Assembly: GCF_026262505.1 (NCBI RefSeq)
Contig: NC_067204.1
Location: 2,327,797-2,391,796, forward strand
Reading direction: 5' to 3'
Origin: Trichomonas vaginalis G3
Lineage: Eukaryota; Parabasalia; Trichomonadida; Trichomonadidae
Length of the DNA stretch: 64,000 nucleotides
Within the stretch, counting starts at the first letter, position 1. Each line of letters starts with the position of its first letter. The notes under the pieces were generated by a model that did not search any database, was not told the DNA's origin, and saw nothing but the letters and a program-made list of their open reading frames with translations. Of the stretch, positions 52,458-62,424 are shown in pieces. Both the position numbers and the translations under genes were made by a program.

Positions 52458-54668
52458 TTATGCTTTTGCACCATGTGAAATAAGAAGTTCGACTGTTTCA
52501 TTACAATTACTTAATCGTGCAATATGAAGAGCGGTATCTCCCCATTTATTTTTTTCATTGATATTTGCACCATGTGAAATAAGAAGTTCAGCTATTTCTT
52601 TACTATTTTCATATGCTGCAATATGAAGAGCGGTTTGACCATAATTATCTTTTTCATTGATATTTATACCATGTGAAATAAGAAGTTCGGCGGCTTCTTT
52701 GCAATAATTTTTTGCTGCATAATAAAGAGCGGTTTGTCCAAAATTATCTTTTTCATTGATATTTATACCATGCGAAATAAGAAGTTCGGCAGTTTCTTTA
52801 CTATTATGAGTTGCTGCAATATGAAGAGCGGTTTCTCCGGATATATCTTTTTCTTCGATATTTGCTCCATGAGAAATAAGAAGTTTGGCGGTTTCTTTAC
52901 TATTAGATCTTACTGCATAATGAAGAGCAGTTTTTCCAAAATTATCTTTTTCATTGATATTTGCACTATGTGAAATAAGAAGTTCGGCAGTTTCTTTACT
53001 ATTATGAGTTGCTGCAATATGAAGAGCGGTTTCTCCGGATATATCTTTTTCTTCGATATTTGCTCCATGAGAAATAAGAAGTTTGGCGGTTTCTTTACTA
53101 TTAGATCTTACTGCATAATGAAGAGCAGTTTTTCCAAAATTATCTTTTTCATTGATATTTGCACTATGTGAAATAAGAAGTTCGGCAGTTTCTTTACTAT
53201 TATGAGTTGCTGCAATATGAAGAGCGGTTTCTCCGGATATATCTTTTTCTTCGATATTTGCTCCATGAGAAATAAGAAGTTTGGCGGTTTCTTTACTATT
53301 AGATCTTACTGCATAATGAAGAGCAGTTTGTCCATATTCATATTTTTCATTGATATTTGCACTATGTGAAATAAGAAGTTCGGCAGTTTCTTTACTATTA
53401 TGAGTTGCTGCAATATGAAGAGCGGTTTCTCCGGATATATCTTTTTCTTCGATATTTGCTCCATGAGAAATAAGAAGTTTGGCGGTTTCTTTACTATTAG
53501 ATCTTACTGCATAATGAAGAGCAGTTTTTCCAAAATTATCTTTTTCATTGATATTTGCACTATGTGAAATAAGAAGTTCGGCAGTTTCTTTACTATTATG
53601 AGTTGCTGCAATATGAAGAGCGGTTTCTCCGGATATATCTTTTTCTTCGATATTTGCTCCATGAGAAATAAGAAGTTTGGCGGTTTCTTTACTATTAGAT
53701 CTTACTGCATAATGAAGAGCAGTTTGTCCATATTCATATTTTTCATTGATATTTATACCATTTGATAGAAAATATTCACAAAGAGATGGAATATTAAATA
53801 TCACCGAATTAATAAAGCATTTGTAAACATTATTAGTTTGATCGAAATAAACTAAAAATGATTCAATATTATTATACTGTGCACAATAATCTAAAACTAT
53901 CTTTAAATGGTATTCATTCATCAAGAATGTAACAAAATCTATGTTGTGTGAAATAATTGCATATTTCATGCATCCTTCATTCGGGTGTTGATGTTTCAAA
54001 CATTCGCTCATGATTTCTGGATTTCCTCCTAAAAATGAAAATTTAAGACATGTTTCAGTTATTTCTGATTGAAATTTCGTTCTTAATAACTTGAAACAAT
54101 CAACTGCTCCATGATAACAACATAATTCAAGTAATGAATATCTTCTAGGATAAAAATCAATTGGATATAATCTGCTTTCAAGTGTTTGATCTTTATCAAA
54201 TTCATCTCTTTCAGTGAATTGGATGAATCTTTCTAAGTTATTATACATAATTGCTCTGTAAACTGTATCTTCTGAATGAATATCCAGATTTCTTGAGTTA
54301 ATTTTTTCAAAATCATTGGATTTGTCTAATTTAATTCCATATTCTTTGTAAAACAGGAAGTTTGAAACAGATTCAACTTTTCTGACATCTGTGACATGGT
54401 AATCATCAGATATGTGTTTGGCAAGAGATAAATATGACTTTGTATAGCGATTATTATACGGAATGATACGTAAAATGTCTCGAATAATTATTTGTGGAGG
54501 ATGTTTATTTGAATCAATCAATTCTGTTTTGATAAGTTTGTAAATTGAGTTTAAATCTTCTTCATTTTCAGTTTTCAGCTGATATAACGCATTATATGAA
54601 TCAATGTAGTATTTGTAGATACTTCGAAGTTCGCTGAATTTATTTGGATGAATGTCTTTGTCGGACAT
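52458..54668 (-). CDS. DUF3447-ankyrin repeat protein
   Basis: 736 residues from ATG 54668 (MSDKDIHPNKFSELRSIYKY), the standard start of this large trichomonad family; the frame is open 82 codons further up to a GTG but that part is low-complexity. The N-terminal ~310 residues are the helical DUF3447-type region (DSYNALYQLKTE…IIPYNNRYTKSYLSLAKHIS). Then come 13 ankyrin repeats of 33 aa to the C-terminus. Repeats 1-10 alternate two types (TALHYAVRSNSKETAKLLIS and TALHIAATHNSKETAELLIS), nearly the same in DNA with a 198-bp period and a 396-bp higher-order unit, a sign of recent unequal exchange. It is a protein-binding scaffold; the partner is unknown. Confidence 0.9.
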   Translation of the reverse strand: MSDKDIHPNKFSELRSIYKYYIDSYNALYQLKTENEEDLNSIYKLIKTELIDSNKHPPQIIIRDILRIIPYNNRYTKSYLSLAKHISDDYHVTDVRKVESVSNFLFYKEYGIKLDKSNDFEKINSRNLDIHSEDTVYRAIMYNNLERFIQFTERDEFDKDQTLESRLYPIDFYPRRYSLLELCCYHGAVDCFKLLRTKFQSEITETCLKFSFLGGNPEIMSECLKHQHPNEGCMKYAIISHNIDFVTFLMNEYHLKIVLDYCAQYNNIESFLVYFDQTNNVYKCFINSVIFNIPSLCEYFLSNGININEKYEYGQTALHYAVRSNSKETAKLLISHGANIEEKDISGETALHIAATHNSKETAELLISHSANINEKDNFGKTALHYAVRSNSKETAKLLISHGANIEEKDISGETALHIAATHNSKETAELLISHSANINEKYEYGQTALHYAVRSNSKETAKLLISHGANIEEKDISGETALHIAATHNSKETAELLISHSANINEKDNFGKTALHYAVRSNSKETAKLLISHGANIEEKDISGETALHIAATHNSKETAELLISHSANINEKDNFGKTALHYAVRSNSKETAKLLISHGANIEEKDISGETALHIAATHNSKETAELLISHGININEKDNFGQTALYYAAKNYCKEAAELLISHGININEKDNYGQTALHIAAYENSKEIAELLISHGANINEKNKWGDTALHIARLSNCNETVELLISHGAKA

Positions 54669-54680
54669 TAATAATTTTTT

Positions 54681-54687
54681 TAAATGA
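54681..54687 (-). promoter_or_regulatory. Inr-like element of the ankyrin gene
   Basis: TCATTTA on the minus strand, 12 bp before the ATG at 54668, in the place and form expected of a trichomonad initiator. It supports the downstream start. Confidence 0.5.
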
Positions 54688-54914
54688 CAAATTTGCATAT
54701 TAACATATAAATATCTTTTAAAGTCATTATAATAAATAAATATTGTTTTAGACATTTGGAAATCAATGATCACAAAGATTTCGGAAATAAAATTATGAAC
54801 TTTAATTAAGATCATATCATATGTATTAAATGACACAATAACAATATGAAAGTCGAAATCAATAAGATTTACATCCAGATGATTATCTTCAAACAAGATT
54901 TTTTTGCCAATCAC

Positions 54915-55657
54915 TCCAAATCACCTGATTTTATGAATATATGTCAAGAATCACACATAATTAATAATAATATTTTTTATTTTCATAAAGGTACTTTTAA
55001 TGGGCCAAAAATTGAAAATTTTTAATTTCTCTAGTTTCTAGCCAGAATTAATATAGAGTTCATATGCAAAAAGTGAAACTACTATGGTATGGAAAAAATA
55101 TCAAAGTTCCCCACTTAAACACTATATATATATATTAAATTTAGTCTTTTATTCCTAAAATGAATACTTTTTGACATTTTTAGAACTTTTATATTATGAA
55201 GTGAATAATCCCAATTGCAAAAATGATAAGGATAAGAAATTGATTACTAAAACAAAAAGTGACGGTAATTCCTGGAAATAGAGGGTAAACTTATTTTCTT
55301 TAATAAAGTCTCTTTTTCAAATTTTTTGAGAGGTGTTTACTCAATATTGATGGATGTAGTACCATAAGGAAACTTTATGTAGGAAAATGAGTTTAAATTT
55401 AAATTTATTCAAGAATTATCTGCATTTTTGATGCTTAATAGAAGCATTATGTTTCTAACCAAAGCGGCAACATTTGTTGAGTTATAATACCAGAATAATA
55501 TGAAGATTTTAAATATCTTTTAATATCTACTAGAAATAATGAGCGAGATTGTCCATGAAACACTTACGAATATTATAGTTGGTTATTACATTTAGAAGAA
55601 AGTCTCGAAAAAAATAATAAATAAATGTAACGATATATGATTGTTTGTTTATTATTG
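54915..55657. other. AT-rich intergenic
   Basis: Contains the right inverted repeat ending at 55285. Otherwise nothing recognised. Confidence 0.5.
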
Positions 55658-56746
55658 TTATGAGTGAGTTTCGAAAAATAAAATAAATAAAAGGAAATAT
55701 GAAAAGTGTGAGCGATTGATAGAAACACAAGAAGGATAGATGATGCTGTCCAGAATTGTGATAATAAGACGACCGTTGCCTTCCCAGATGCCAGGATATG
55801 TCTTGACATCACTAAAAAGATATCCATCATCAAGACTGAATGAATATGGACGACTATCATTTATGTTGTAAAAGCTATCTGTTGCTGTAATGTTTCCTTG
55901 AGGGATGATTGCGTTGGCAGAGAGTGCCCACGAACTTCCTCCTCCCGAGCCTCCATTTCCGTTGTGACCTGCAAATCCACCGAACCAACCACTTCCTGAA
56001 CCTGGTCTATCTTGATAACCACTTCCACTTTGAACTCCATATGGATTTTTCGACCCATCTTTTTGAGCTGATTCTCCGGATCCAAATGTGAATCCAAATG
56101 TAGAATTAGCCAATCTAGAAGAGTTCATGACACCATCATCCCAATAACCTTGGGCAGTAAAGCCACCTCCAGAACCTCCAGAACCATCATCAGTAATACC
56201 ATATGTAAATGCGTTGTCAAAACCACCTCCGGCACCGGCCACTATTACTCAGTGCCAAAGGTCATTTGCCAGGAATTTGACAGCGGTTTGACCTCCGCCA
56301 CTTCCCGCACCATCAGCGTCGCCGCCATCGTAGTAATTAAAAGCATAACCTCCTCCTCCATAACCGCCTTTAATCATATCATTGCGATCAAAAGAAGGAT
56401 AAAGAACACTAAACGCGTATATTCCTCGGCCGCCGATTGTAGCATAAGCAGTGATACGCTTAGATAATTTAATAATTCCAGATATGTACCCACCGGCACC
56501 ACCACGACTTCCTACTTTGTTGCATTTTGTGTTGCCATTGGCAATAGCAACGTATGCTTCATTTGTACAATTGCCTTCTTCATCAATGTGTGACGACATT
56601 TTTCCTGCATATGCACCACCAGGGGCTCCATAAAGCTCAAATTTATAGACACCAGGATGTAATTCAATGACATATTCGGTGCATTCTGAATTTGTCGGAC
56701 ATGGATAATCGAATGTATATGTCTTTGTGACATTATTAACACTTAC
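55658..56746 (-). pseudogene. Glycine-rich protein 3, interrupted
   Basis: Third member of the family, more diverged in the middle (GGDADGAGSGGGQTAVKF, YGVQSGSGYQDRPGSGSGW) but with the same C-terminal 100 residues as genes 1 and 2, changed at only a few positions. The frame is continuous except for one TGA at 56249-56251, where both relatives have an arginine codon (LWHRVIVAGAGGG). As in its relatives there is no in-frame ATG at the domain start, although the upstream codons ILSYKLL are conserved. One recent stop in an otherwise clean frame suggests fresh inactivation, read-through or a sequencing error. Confidence 0.72.
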
Positions 56747-56759
56747 ATTCAGATTATAA

Positions 56760-57135
56760 TTTGAATTATTTAATAACTTATATGATAGTATTGAGTGTTA
56801 GACATGAATTGGAAAAGCTTTAATAAAAAATGAGTTACTCAACGATATAATATGTGTAAATAGTTGAAATTTCATGAGGTTTAAAGATATTGTAGGTTTT
56901 TCAATCTATACCTGGAAAATTGGAACAAAATAAATATCATTTCTGAAATTTATCAGGAATAACTAGCATTAACTTTGTGTGAATCCAGAAGTCACTTCAT
57001 TTCGGATTCCAGTGTGTAAATTCCATTAATTTTACATCATTATCTTGAAGTTTTGATAGATTCATAGATATAATGAGCTAAAAAATCATATATAGTATTT
57101 AACCGCAAACAATAATATATAATATTTATTCTATC
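56760..57135. other. AT-rich intergenic, nothing recognised
   Basis: No gene or repeat recognised. The 3' end of the transporter gene lies at its right border, with AATAAA just past the stop codon. Confidence 0.5.
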
Positions 57136-58503
57136 TTAATGAGAAGTGATTGCACTCTTAACATTGATAATAATAGTTGCAATAGCAACAAAAATACCTA
57201 TTATAATAATGAGCCATGACCACCAGAATAATATAGAGTTAAGCCTTGGCTTGAAATGCATATAATAAAGCAATCCTGGGACAGTAATATTGATTAAAAC
57301 GCCGAAAGATCCGCAATAATCGAGAATTGTCATAACCTTTGGATAAAATGCTGCAACGCAAACAGGAATTATGTGTGCGATTGCATGTGCAATTGCCAAT
57401 TTTGGAATTGAAAGGTTATATGCGTCATTTTCTCTGAAGAAGAACTGCGACCATGTGGCAACAATCGGCTTAACGAATATAGGATAAGAACATGATACAG
57501 CGATTAAGCATCCTCCCTTGACAATATTGAATAATACATCTTTCTGGAACTTTTCATACGAAAAGATCAATTCTGATGTTCCAACATCAAATATCATCAT
57601 GTATCCAAGAACTCCTGGTATGGCAAGTATAGCAAAGCATGCGACACTTGTGAATTCCAAAGCAATACTTCTCTTCTTGAGGTCTTTGTTGTACTTCTCA
57701 ATGATTGGAAGTGTAGTAATTGGCAATGTGAAGTTAAGGAAGAAGACAGACAAGGCTGAGAAGATTCCAAAACCAAATTTGCCAATTGAGAAGTTTGGAT
57801 CCTTAAAGTTTTGGTGTGGGATGATCTTCGGCGATCTGATGATGACAACCAAAACATAGAACAACATAATAAGGATTGTCAATGAAGAGAAATACGATAA
57901 GAATTTCAAAGATCTTGGAATTGCCAATGAAACTGGTAAGATACTGTAAATGAATGTGATTGCAACACGGATCATGTAGGTAACTTTGATTCCTTTGAGA
58001 ACAAACCATTGTTGAATTACATCACATGCGATGACAATGAATGCGACCACGCCTGATGTGCAGAAGACTAAGGATATGATGGAAACAATGATTTGGCCAA
58101 CCCTTCCGAATATTTTCAATGAGATGTCATCTAATCCTGTTCCTTTGACTTCCTTTTGAAGACGAACAAGAATATTAGCACAAACATAAGATATATAAGC
58201 TGCAACTGCAAGGAGTACAACTGATGGGATGATTCCTATTTCTTTGAATTTTCCTGGTAAGGAAAAGATACTTGCTCCAAGTAATGAGTTCAAAAGATTG
58301 ATAACTGTGGCGAAACGTCCTACTCTGTGTCTTTCAAATTCTTCATCTTCCTTCTCATTATCCAAGGAGGCATCTGGATTTTCTGGATTTTTCTTCTCAG
58401 AAGAGTCTGATTTTGTTTCTTCTGTTGTAGTATATGAGTTAGAGGAGTCTAATGTTGTTTCTTCCTCTACTTGAACAACTTGTGGTTCATGTTGATCTTC
58501 CAT
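57136..58503 (-). CDS. Amino-acid transporter, AAAP (SLC32/36/38) family
   Basis: 455 residues from ATG 58503. The first ~65 residues are an acidic, serine-rich cytosolic tail (DSSNSYTTTEETKSDSSEK). About eleven membrane segments follow, starting with VINLLNSLLGASIFSLPGKF, whose GASIFSLP break in helix 1 is the substrate and Na+/H+ site typical of this family, then LVRLQKEV and later PIIEKYNKDLKKRS loops. The family imports or exports amino acids across the plasma, lysosomal or vacuolar membrane; substrate and location cannot be told here. Trichomonads depend on amino-acid uptake and carry many such genes. Intact, single-exon. Confidence 0.9.
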   Translation of the reverse strand: MEDQHEPQVVQVEEETTLDSSNSYTTTEETKSDSSEKKNPENPDASLDNEKEDEEFERHRVGRFATVINLLNSLLGASIFSLPGKFKEIGIIPSVVLLAVAAYISYVCANILVRLQKEVKGTGLDDISLKIFGRVGQIIVSIISLVFCTSGVVAFIVIACDVIQQWFVLKGIKVTYMIRVAITFIYSILPVSLAIPRSLKFLSYFSSLTILIMLFYVLVVIIRSPKIIPHQNFKDPNFSIGKFGFGIFSALSVFFLNFTLPITTLPIIEKYNKDLKKRSIALEFTSVACFAILAIPGVLGYMMIFDVGTSELIFSYEKFQKDVLFNIVKGGCLIAVSCSYPIFVKPIVATWSQFFFRENDAYNLSIPKLAIAHAIAHIIPVCVAAFYPKVMTILDYCGSFGVLINITVPGLLYYMHFKPRLNSILFWWSWLIIIIGIFVAIATIIINVKSAITSH

Positions 58504-58509
58504 ATGTTA

Positions 58510-58518
58510 TAAAAATGA
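58510..58518 (-). promoter_or_regulatory. Inr-like element of the transporter gene
   Basis: TCATTTTTA on the minus strand, 6 bp before the ATG, a close fit to the trichomonad initiator TCA-Y-T-W-Y. Confidence 0.6.
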
Positions 58519-59731
58519 TGATTTAATTTCAATAAAAGCTCTCAATTTTGGATAATAAAAATTAAAAACAATAAGAACGTTGTTATATGCATTATTTTGT
58601 TACCTTGCAATAAATTTGAGAGTGAATAAGGATAAAAACCTGTAAGTTGATTTTGATATGATGATTTGTGTTCAGATCATATGAATAAAAATACTAAGTT
58701 TTTCATTTTTATAAAATCTATTTTCTGACATATTTTCTGAGAGATATTGGACCAATCTAGTATTCAATTTCTAAAATCAAATTTCACTGAAAAATCAAAT
58801 GCAATTGTTTCCAATATTGGGGCATAAAAGGAATAAATGGATTGAAATAACTATTTTTTTTGTCTTTACTTATATAAAGTGGCGACTGATGGGTGATTTT
58901 GCCGATTAATTTCAATTGAAAAAGGTTATATGGCATAAACAGGTGTTTTTTCAATGATAACAATATATTTTTCTTGGATAATACTGCAATTGTAATGTTA
59001 TTAGCCTCATGGTATAGAGAAAATCTTTCAAATTTATCATATTGTTTCAAAAGAAAAATACAACTTACAAAAAAGCTGATTCCTACTAAATAGAGCAGGT
59101 CATTGCTATTAAACTTTGAAAAACTAAAATCAAAAGCTAATAAAAGAAGTAATGAATTTTTATCAAAAGGAATCATATTTGAATTGTGTTTCCATCCTTT
59201 CATCAATATATTATAAACAGTCTGTAATAAATCAAAGTTCTTATTATCTCGCAAGGTTAGTTAGCTTGCAATATATATTCAAAATAAATATAATGACAAA
59301 ACTCAAAATTATTATATTTTCTAGGCATTCCTATGCAATAAAAATAAATTTCTTACTATTAATTGCTACAAATATAAGCTTCTCTTCCGTAAAACTTCCC
59401 TCAAATCAATAAACGGCTCATTTTCAGAGATCTTTGATATATTTAATTATCTCGATTGGGAAGCGATCATTACTTTCACAAATTTTTGAGAACTGTTTAA
59501 TTTAACGTGCTATGATCTTCAAATTTAAAAAGTGACGGAATTGAATTGATTAAGATTTTTGGTTTTTATTATATAAAATTAGAATACATAAGACATGAAT
59601 TGTTTTTGTATAAAATTTTATGCGTAAAGTTAGCGGTTTAGATAATTTGTTGATCTTAAGGCATATCTTTTTTTCACTAGAAACATATATAAATTCTATA
59701 ACAACTAACGATGAAAAATAAGGTATTTTGC
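58519..59731. other. AT-rich intergenic, no convincing gene
   Basis: A minus frame of 156 codons (58784-59254) begins with TTG and has AT-driven composition (strings of L, F, K, N). No domain recognised. Nothing else seen. Confidence 0.5.
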
Positions 59732-59799
59732 AAATTACCACAGACTATTTCAGAGGATTGAGTTGCCACTCAATCCTCTGAAATAGTCTGTGGTAATTT
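59732..59799. other. Long perfect hairpin: 32-bp stem, 4-nt loop
   Basis: AAATTACCACAGACTATTTC… through AGT pairs without mismatch over 32 bp around TGCC. It lies about 155 bp upstream of the metacaspase start and resembles in size the hairpin cluster at 37535-37844, but shares no sequence with it. Confidence 0.95.
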
Positions 59800-59941
59800 T
59801 TAGTCTCTACACTATTTCAATATAAGCTCCATTTTTAAACAGTTTTTAAAAATCGAGCATTGAAAAGTGTGATGAGACTTCAGAATTATCGAACATCCCT
59901 CTCAAATTTATTGATTTTTTGTGAAGGTTTTCAAAACCATA

Positions 59942-59954
59942 TCATTTCTCACTT
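59942..59954 (+). promoter_or_regulatory. Inr of the metacaspase gene
   Basis: TCATTTCTCACTT directly before ATG at 59955, nearly the full trichomonad initiator consensus (TCAYTWYTCATTA), with the predicted transcription start at the A at 59944. This gives an 11-nt leader, typical of the group. Confidence 0.8.
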
Positions 59955-60707
59955 ATGAGTGCTAAAACAAACATCAAGAAGTATGGAACAGATATTACCA
60001 ATGTCCCGGTTTCTAAGCTTCCCAAGAATCTCAACCGTGTCGGCTTCGTTGTAATCAACTGCTACATAGGAACAAGATATTCCCTTGGTGATGGTCCGAT
60101 GAATGATGGATATAACATGGCCAAATGTCTCAAAAGATATGGCTACCAAGTTTATTATCTTCTTGATTCAAAGAGGCAAGCTTTCCTCGACAAGTTCGAC
60201 TTCTTCTTAAGAAATGCCACTGGTGAATTAGCCTTCTTCTATGTTGGCCACGGTACAAATGTTGCTGATGCTAATGGAGATGAAGATGATGGCCAAGATG
60301 AAGCTCTTGTCTTCGTAGATGGTAACATAGTTGATGATGATCTTCTTGCTTCATTAGAAGCTAACAAAAACCCTGACAACAAGCTTATTTTGATTTCTGA
60401 CTGCTGCCATTCAGGAACTGTCTGGGATTTGCAGTCCAAGAACATTAACGGAAGAAAGATTCCAGCAGGAGTTGTTTCCGTTTCTGCTGCAAATGATAAA
60501 CAGACAGCAAAACAAACAGTAGCTGATAGAGTTGAGCAAGGTATGTTTACATACAACCTCATGAAGGCTCTTAAGACAGAACCAAACATGTCTGCCTTGG
60601 AGTGCAAGAAGAGACTTGCAACAGCCCTTAGAAGATATGCACAAACCGTAACAATTGCTTCAACAACACCAGAATTACTCAACGAACCACTTTTCAACTT
60701 GGTTTGA
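59955..60707 (+). CDS. Metacaspase (clan CD, C14 cysteine peptidase)
   Basis: 250 residues, a single p20/p10-like catalytic unit without a prodomain. The catalytic pair is His99 in FFYVGHGT and Cys151 in LISDCCHSGT; the acidic stretch DANGDEDDGQDEAL between them is the usual calcium and substrate-pocket region, and SVSAANDKQTAKQ follows. Metacaspases cleave after Arg or Lys and act in stress and cell-death-like responses. All key residues are present and the length is normal for trichomonad type I-like enzymes lacking a proline-rich prodomain. It has a strong Inr and codon use with many C-ending codons, suggesting good expression. Confidence 0.95.
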   Translation: MSAKTNIKKYGTDITNVPVSKLPKNLNRVGFVVINCYIGTRYSLGDGPMNDGYNMAKCLKRYGYQVYYLLDSKRQAFLDKFDFFLRNATGELAFFYVGHGTNVADANGDEDDGQDEALVFVDGNIVDDDLLASLEANKNPDNKLILISDCCHSGTVWDLQSKNINGRKIPAGVVSVSAANDKQTAKQTVADRVEQGMFTYNLMKALKTEPNMSALECKKRLATALRRYAQTVTIASTTPELLNEPLFNLV

Positions 60708-61161
60708 AAAGAAATTTAGAGAAATATTTTGTCATTCTAAATATTTTTATGAATTTGTCTAACCATCCAAATTCTTTTTCAGTTTTGATCTTTCTCTAGG
60801 TCTTATTTTGTGATAAAATGCTTGAAAATTTAGAAATTTCGTTTCCCAGGGTTACAAATATGTTACTCTTATTAAAATATTCTAACCTTTTCGATTTGTA
60901 TTGATTAAATATTAATAACGTTAAATTAATTTTCATATTCGTACCTAACGATTAGCTAATAAATTTGATTTGATTTTCAATATTCACATAAATAATCTGT
61001 AATGAGTATCCATTATTTACAGGCTACTGCCGAAATTTGATTTGAAAAATTTGAATTTTTAGCTGTTAGCATCAAGGATATTGAATTTCTTATATATTAG
61101 CATAAATTATTATACAGGAGTGCTCACTAGGATTCCATACTAAAGTTTTAGCCATCCAGCC
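60708..61161. other. AT-rich intergenic, nothing recognised
   Basis: 3' flank of the metacaspase gene. No gene or repeat seen until the target duplication at 61153. Confidence 0.5.
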
Positions 61162-62276
61162 TAGGGTTGTTAGATTCCCGACGATAGGTGTCTTGGAAGA
61201 TTTGCCTGGTGTCATCATAGTGTCTTTAAATCAAAAATTTTATTTTGGAGTTAGTTTTATTGATTTTTCAATAAAAAACATTTCTAAAACAAGAAAATAA
61301 AACGATAAAATATTTATATTTTATATAAGGATCTTATATATTTAAAATAAATATCATTTTATTTTTTTCATTGGTGTCTGTCAAACCATAATACACTATT
61401 CAAAAATTCAATGTGTCTTGCGGTTTCAAAAGACACCTTCAAATTGAACGATAGCACAGACACTATTGAATTTTACCCATTTTATTTAGTTTTTACCCTT
61501 TTTATTTTTAAGAATTAATGACTGAAACAGCCGTTTTGCTATGACCTCAATCACTTTTATTTATTATTTTAAATATTATTTAATTTTATTATTTGAATAG
61601 GCCAACTTATATTTGAGAAGCTCAATTTGAGACCACTTAATACAGTGAAATATCATAAATATTGAAATATTAAAAAGTGTATTTCAAAATATTGAAATTA
61701 TAAAAATTTATAATACTGAAATTGAGACAAATTAATAAATTCAATGTGTTTTTTTTGAAATAACTCTCAAATATTATTTTTTTGTTTATTTAATGATGAA
61801 TAAATATGATTGCTTTAGTCAATCATAAAAACTAATTTAAGTTTAAAATAATGAAAGGATAATTTGATCGTTTTTTAAAATACAATTATTTTTGATGATT
61901 TGCAAGAATCTTTGAAAAGAATATAATATAGGTTCTATTTTTGTAAAATTTATCCAAATCATGTATTACATAAATTACGATTAAAACGATGAAAGAACCA
62001 AAAAGTGTGTTTTGTGTTTTGTTGTTGCGTGTTGGATGCGGGATCCTGTTATTTCCGAAATCGACAAAAAATTTGGAAATTTAATTTCCGAAATCGAAAT
62101 TATATTAATGTTTTTAATATTCTTATATCAAAAGGATTAAAGTTTATTAAGAGAAAAACAATTCTTCTTCTTCAATCTATTGGCGCATTTATTTCTACAC
62201 GCCAATAAGGAAGGAAAAATTATAAGACACCATGGTGTCTTCAAAACGCTAATTTTTGATATTTTTAACAACCCTA
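61162..62276. mobile_element. 1.1-kb Mutator-type non-autonomous element, 9-bp TSD
   Basis: CATCCAGCC at 61153-61161 and again at 62277-62285 bracket an element that starts TAGGGTTGTTA and ends TAACAACCCTA. The perfect 9-bp duplication with a short inverted end points to the Mutator (MULE) superfamily. It carries words AGACACC/GGTGTCT several times inside. An open frame at 62005-62208 is short and not convincing. No transposase. Confidence 0.82.
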
Positions 62277-62424
62277 CATCCAGCCAACCAAAGAAAAAAA
62301 TTGACACTTGTGATCGATTTTATACTTGAAACAATGAAAATATGAGCTAACTCACATGAATATGAAATTCCTTAAAAACCATTTTTAATTCGATTTTTGA
62401 CATCAAACTAAATTTGCACTAAGT

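Larger units (their letters stand above)
50526..55285. mobile_element. Inverted-repeat-bounded segment enclosing the ankyrin gene
   Basis: CCCTCTATTTCCATGTATTA at 50526 and the complement of a near-identical sequence ending at 55285 (22 of 24 positions agree: the variable ones are T/G and T/A), each flanked outside by TA. Between them lie 4.76 kb including a full ankyrin gene. This could be a TA-inserting element that captured a host gene, or two solo copies of the same short element in opposite orientation. No transposase is recognised. Confidence 0.5.

Noticed and set aside
54669-54914. N-terminal extension of the ankyrin protein to 54914
   Set aside because: Begins with GTG, low-complexity, and lies upstream of the Inr and the family-typical MSDKDIHPN start.
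58784-59254. 156-codon minus-strand frame
   Set aside because: Starts at TTG, composition follows AT content, no domain or Inr; likely chance.
60239-60697. 152-codon minus-strand frame opposite the metacaspase
   Set aside because: Antisense shadow of a clear enzyme gene with an intact catalytic pair.
62005-62208. 67-codon frame within the Mutator-type element
   Set aside because: Short, no domain, not expected in a non-autonomous element; probably chance.
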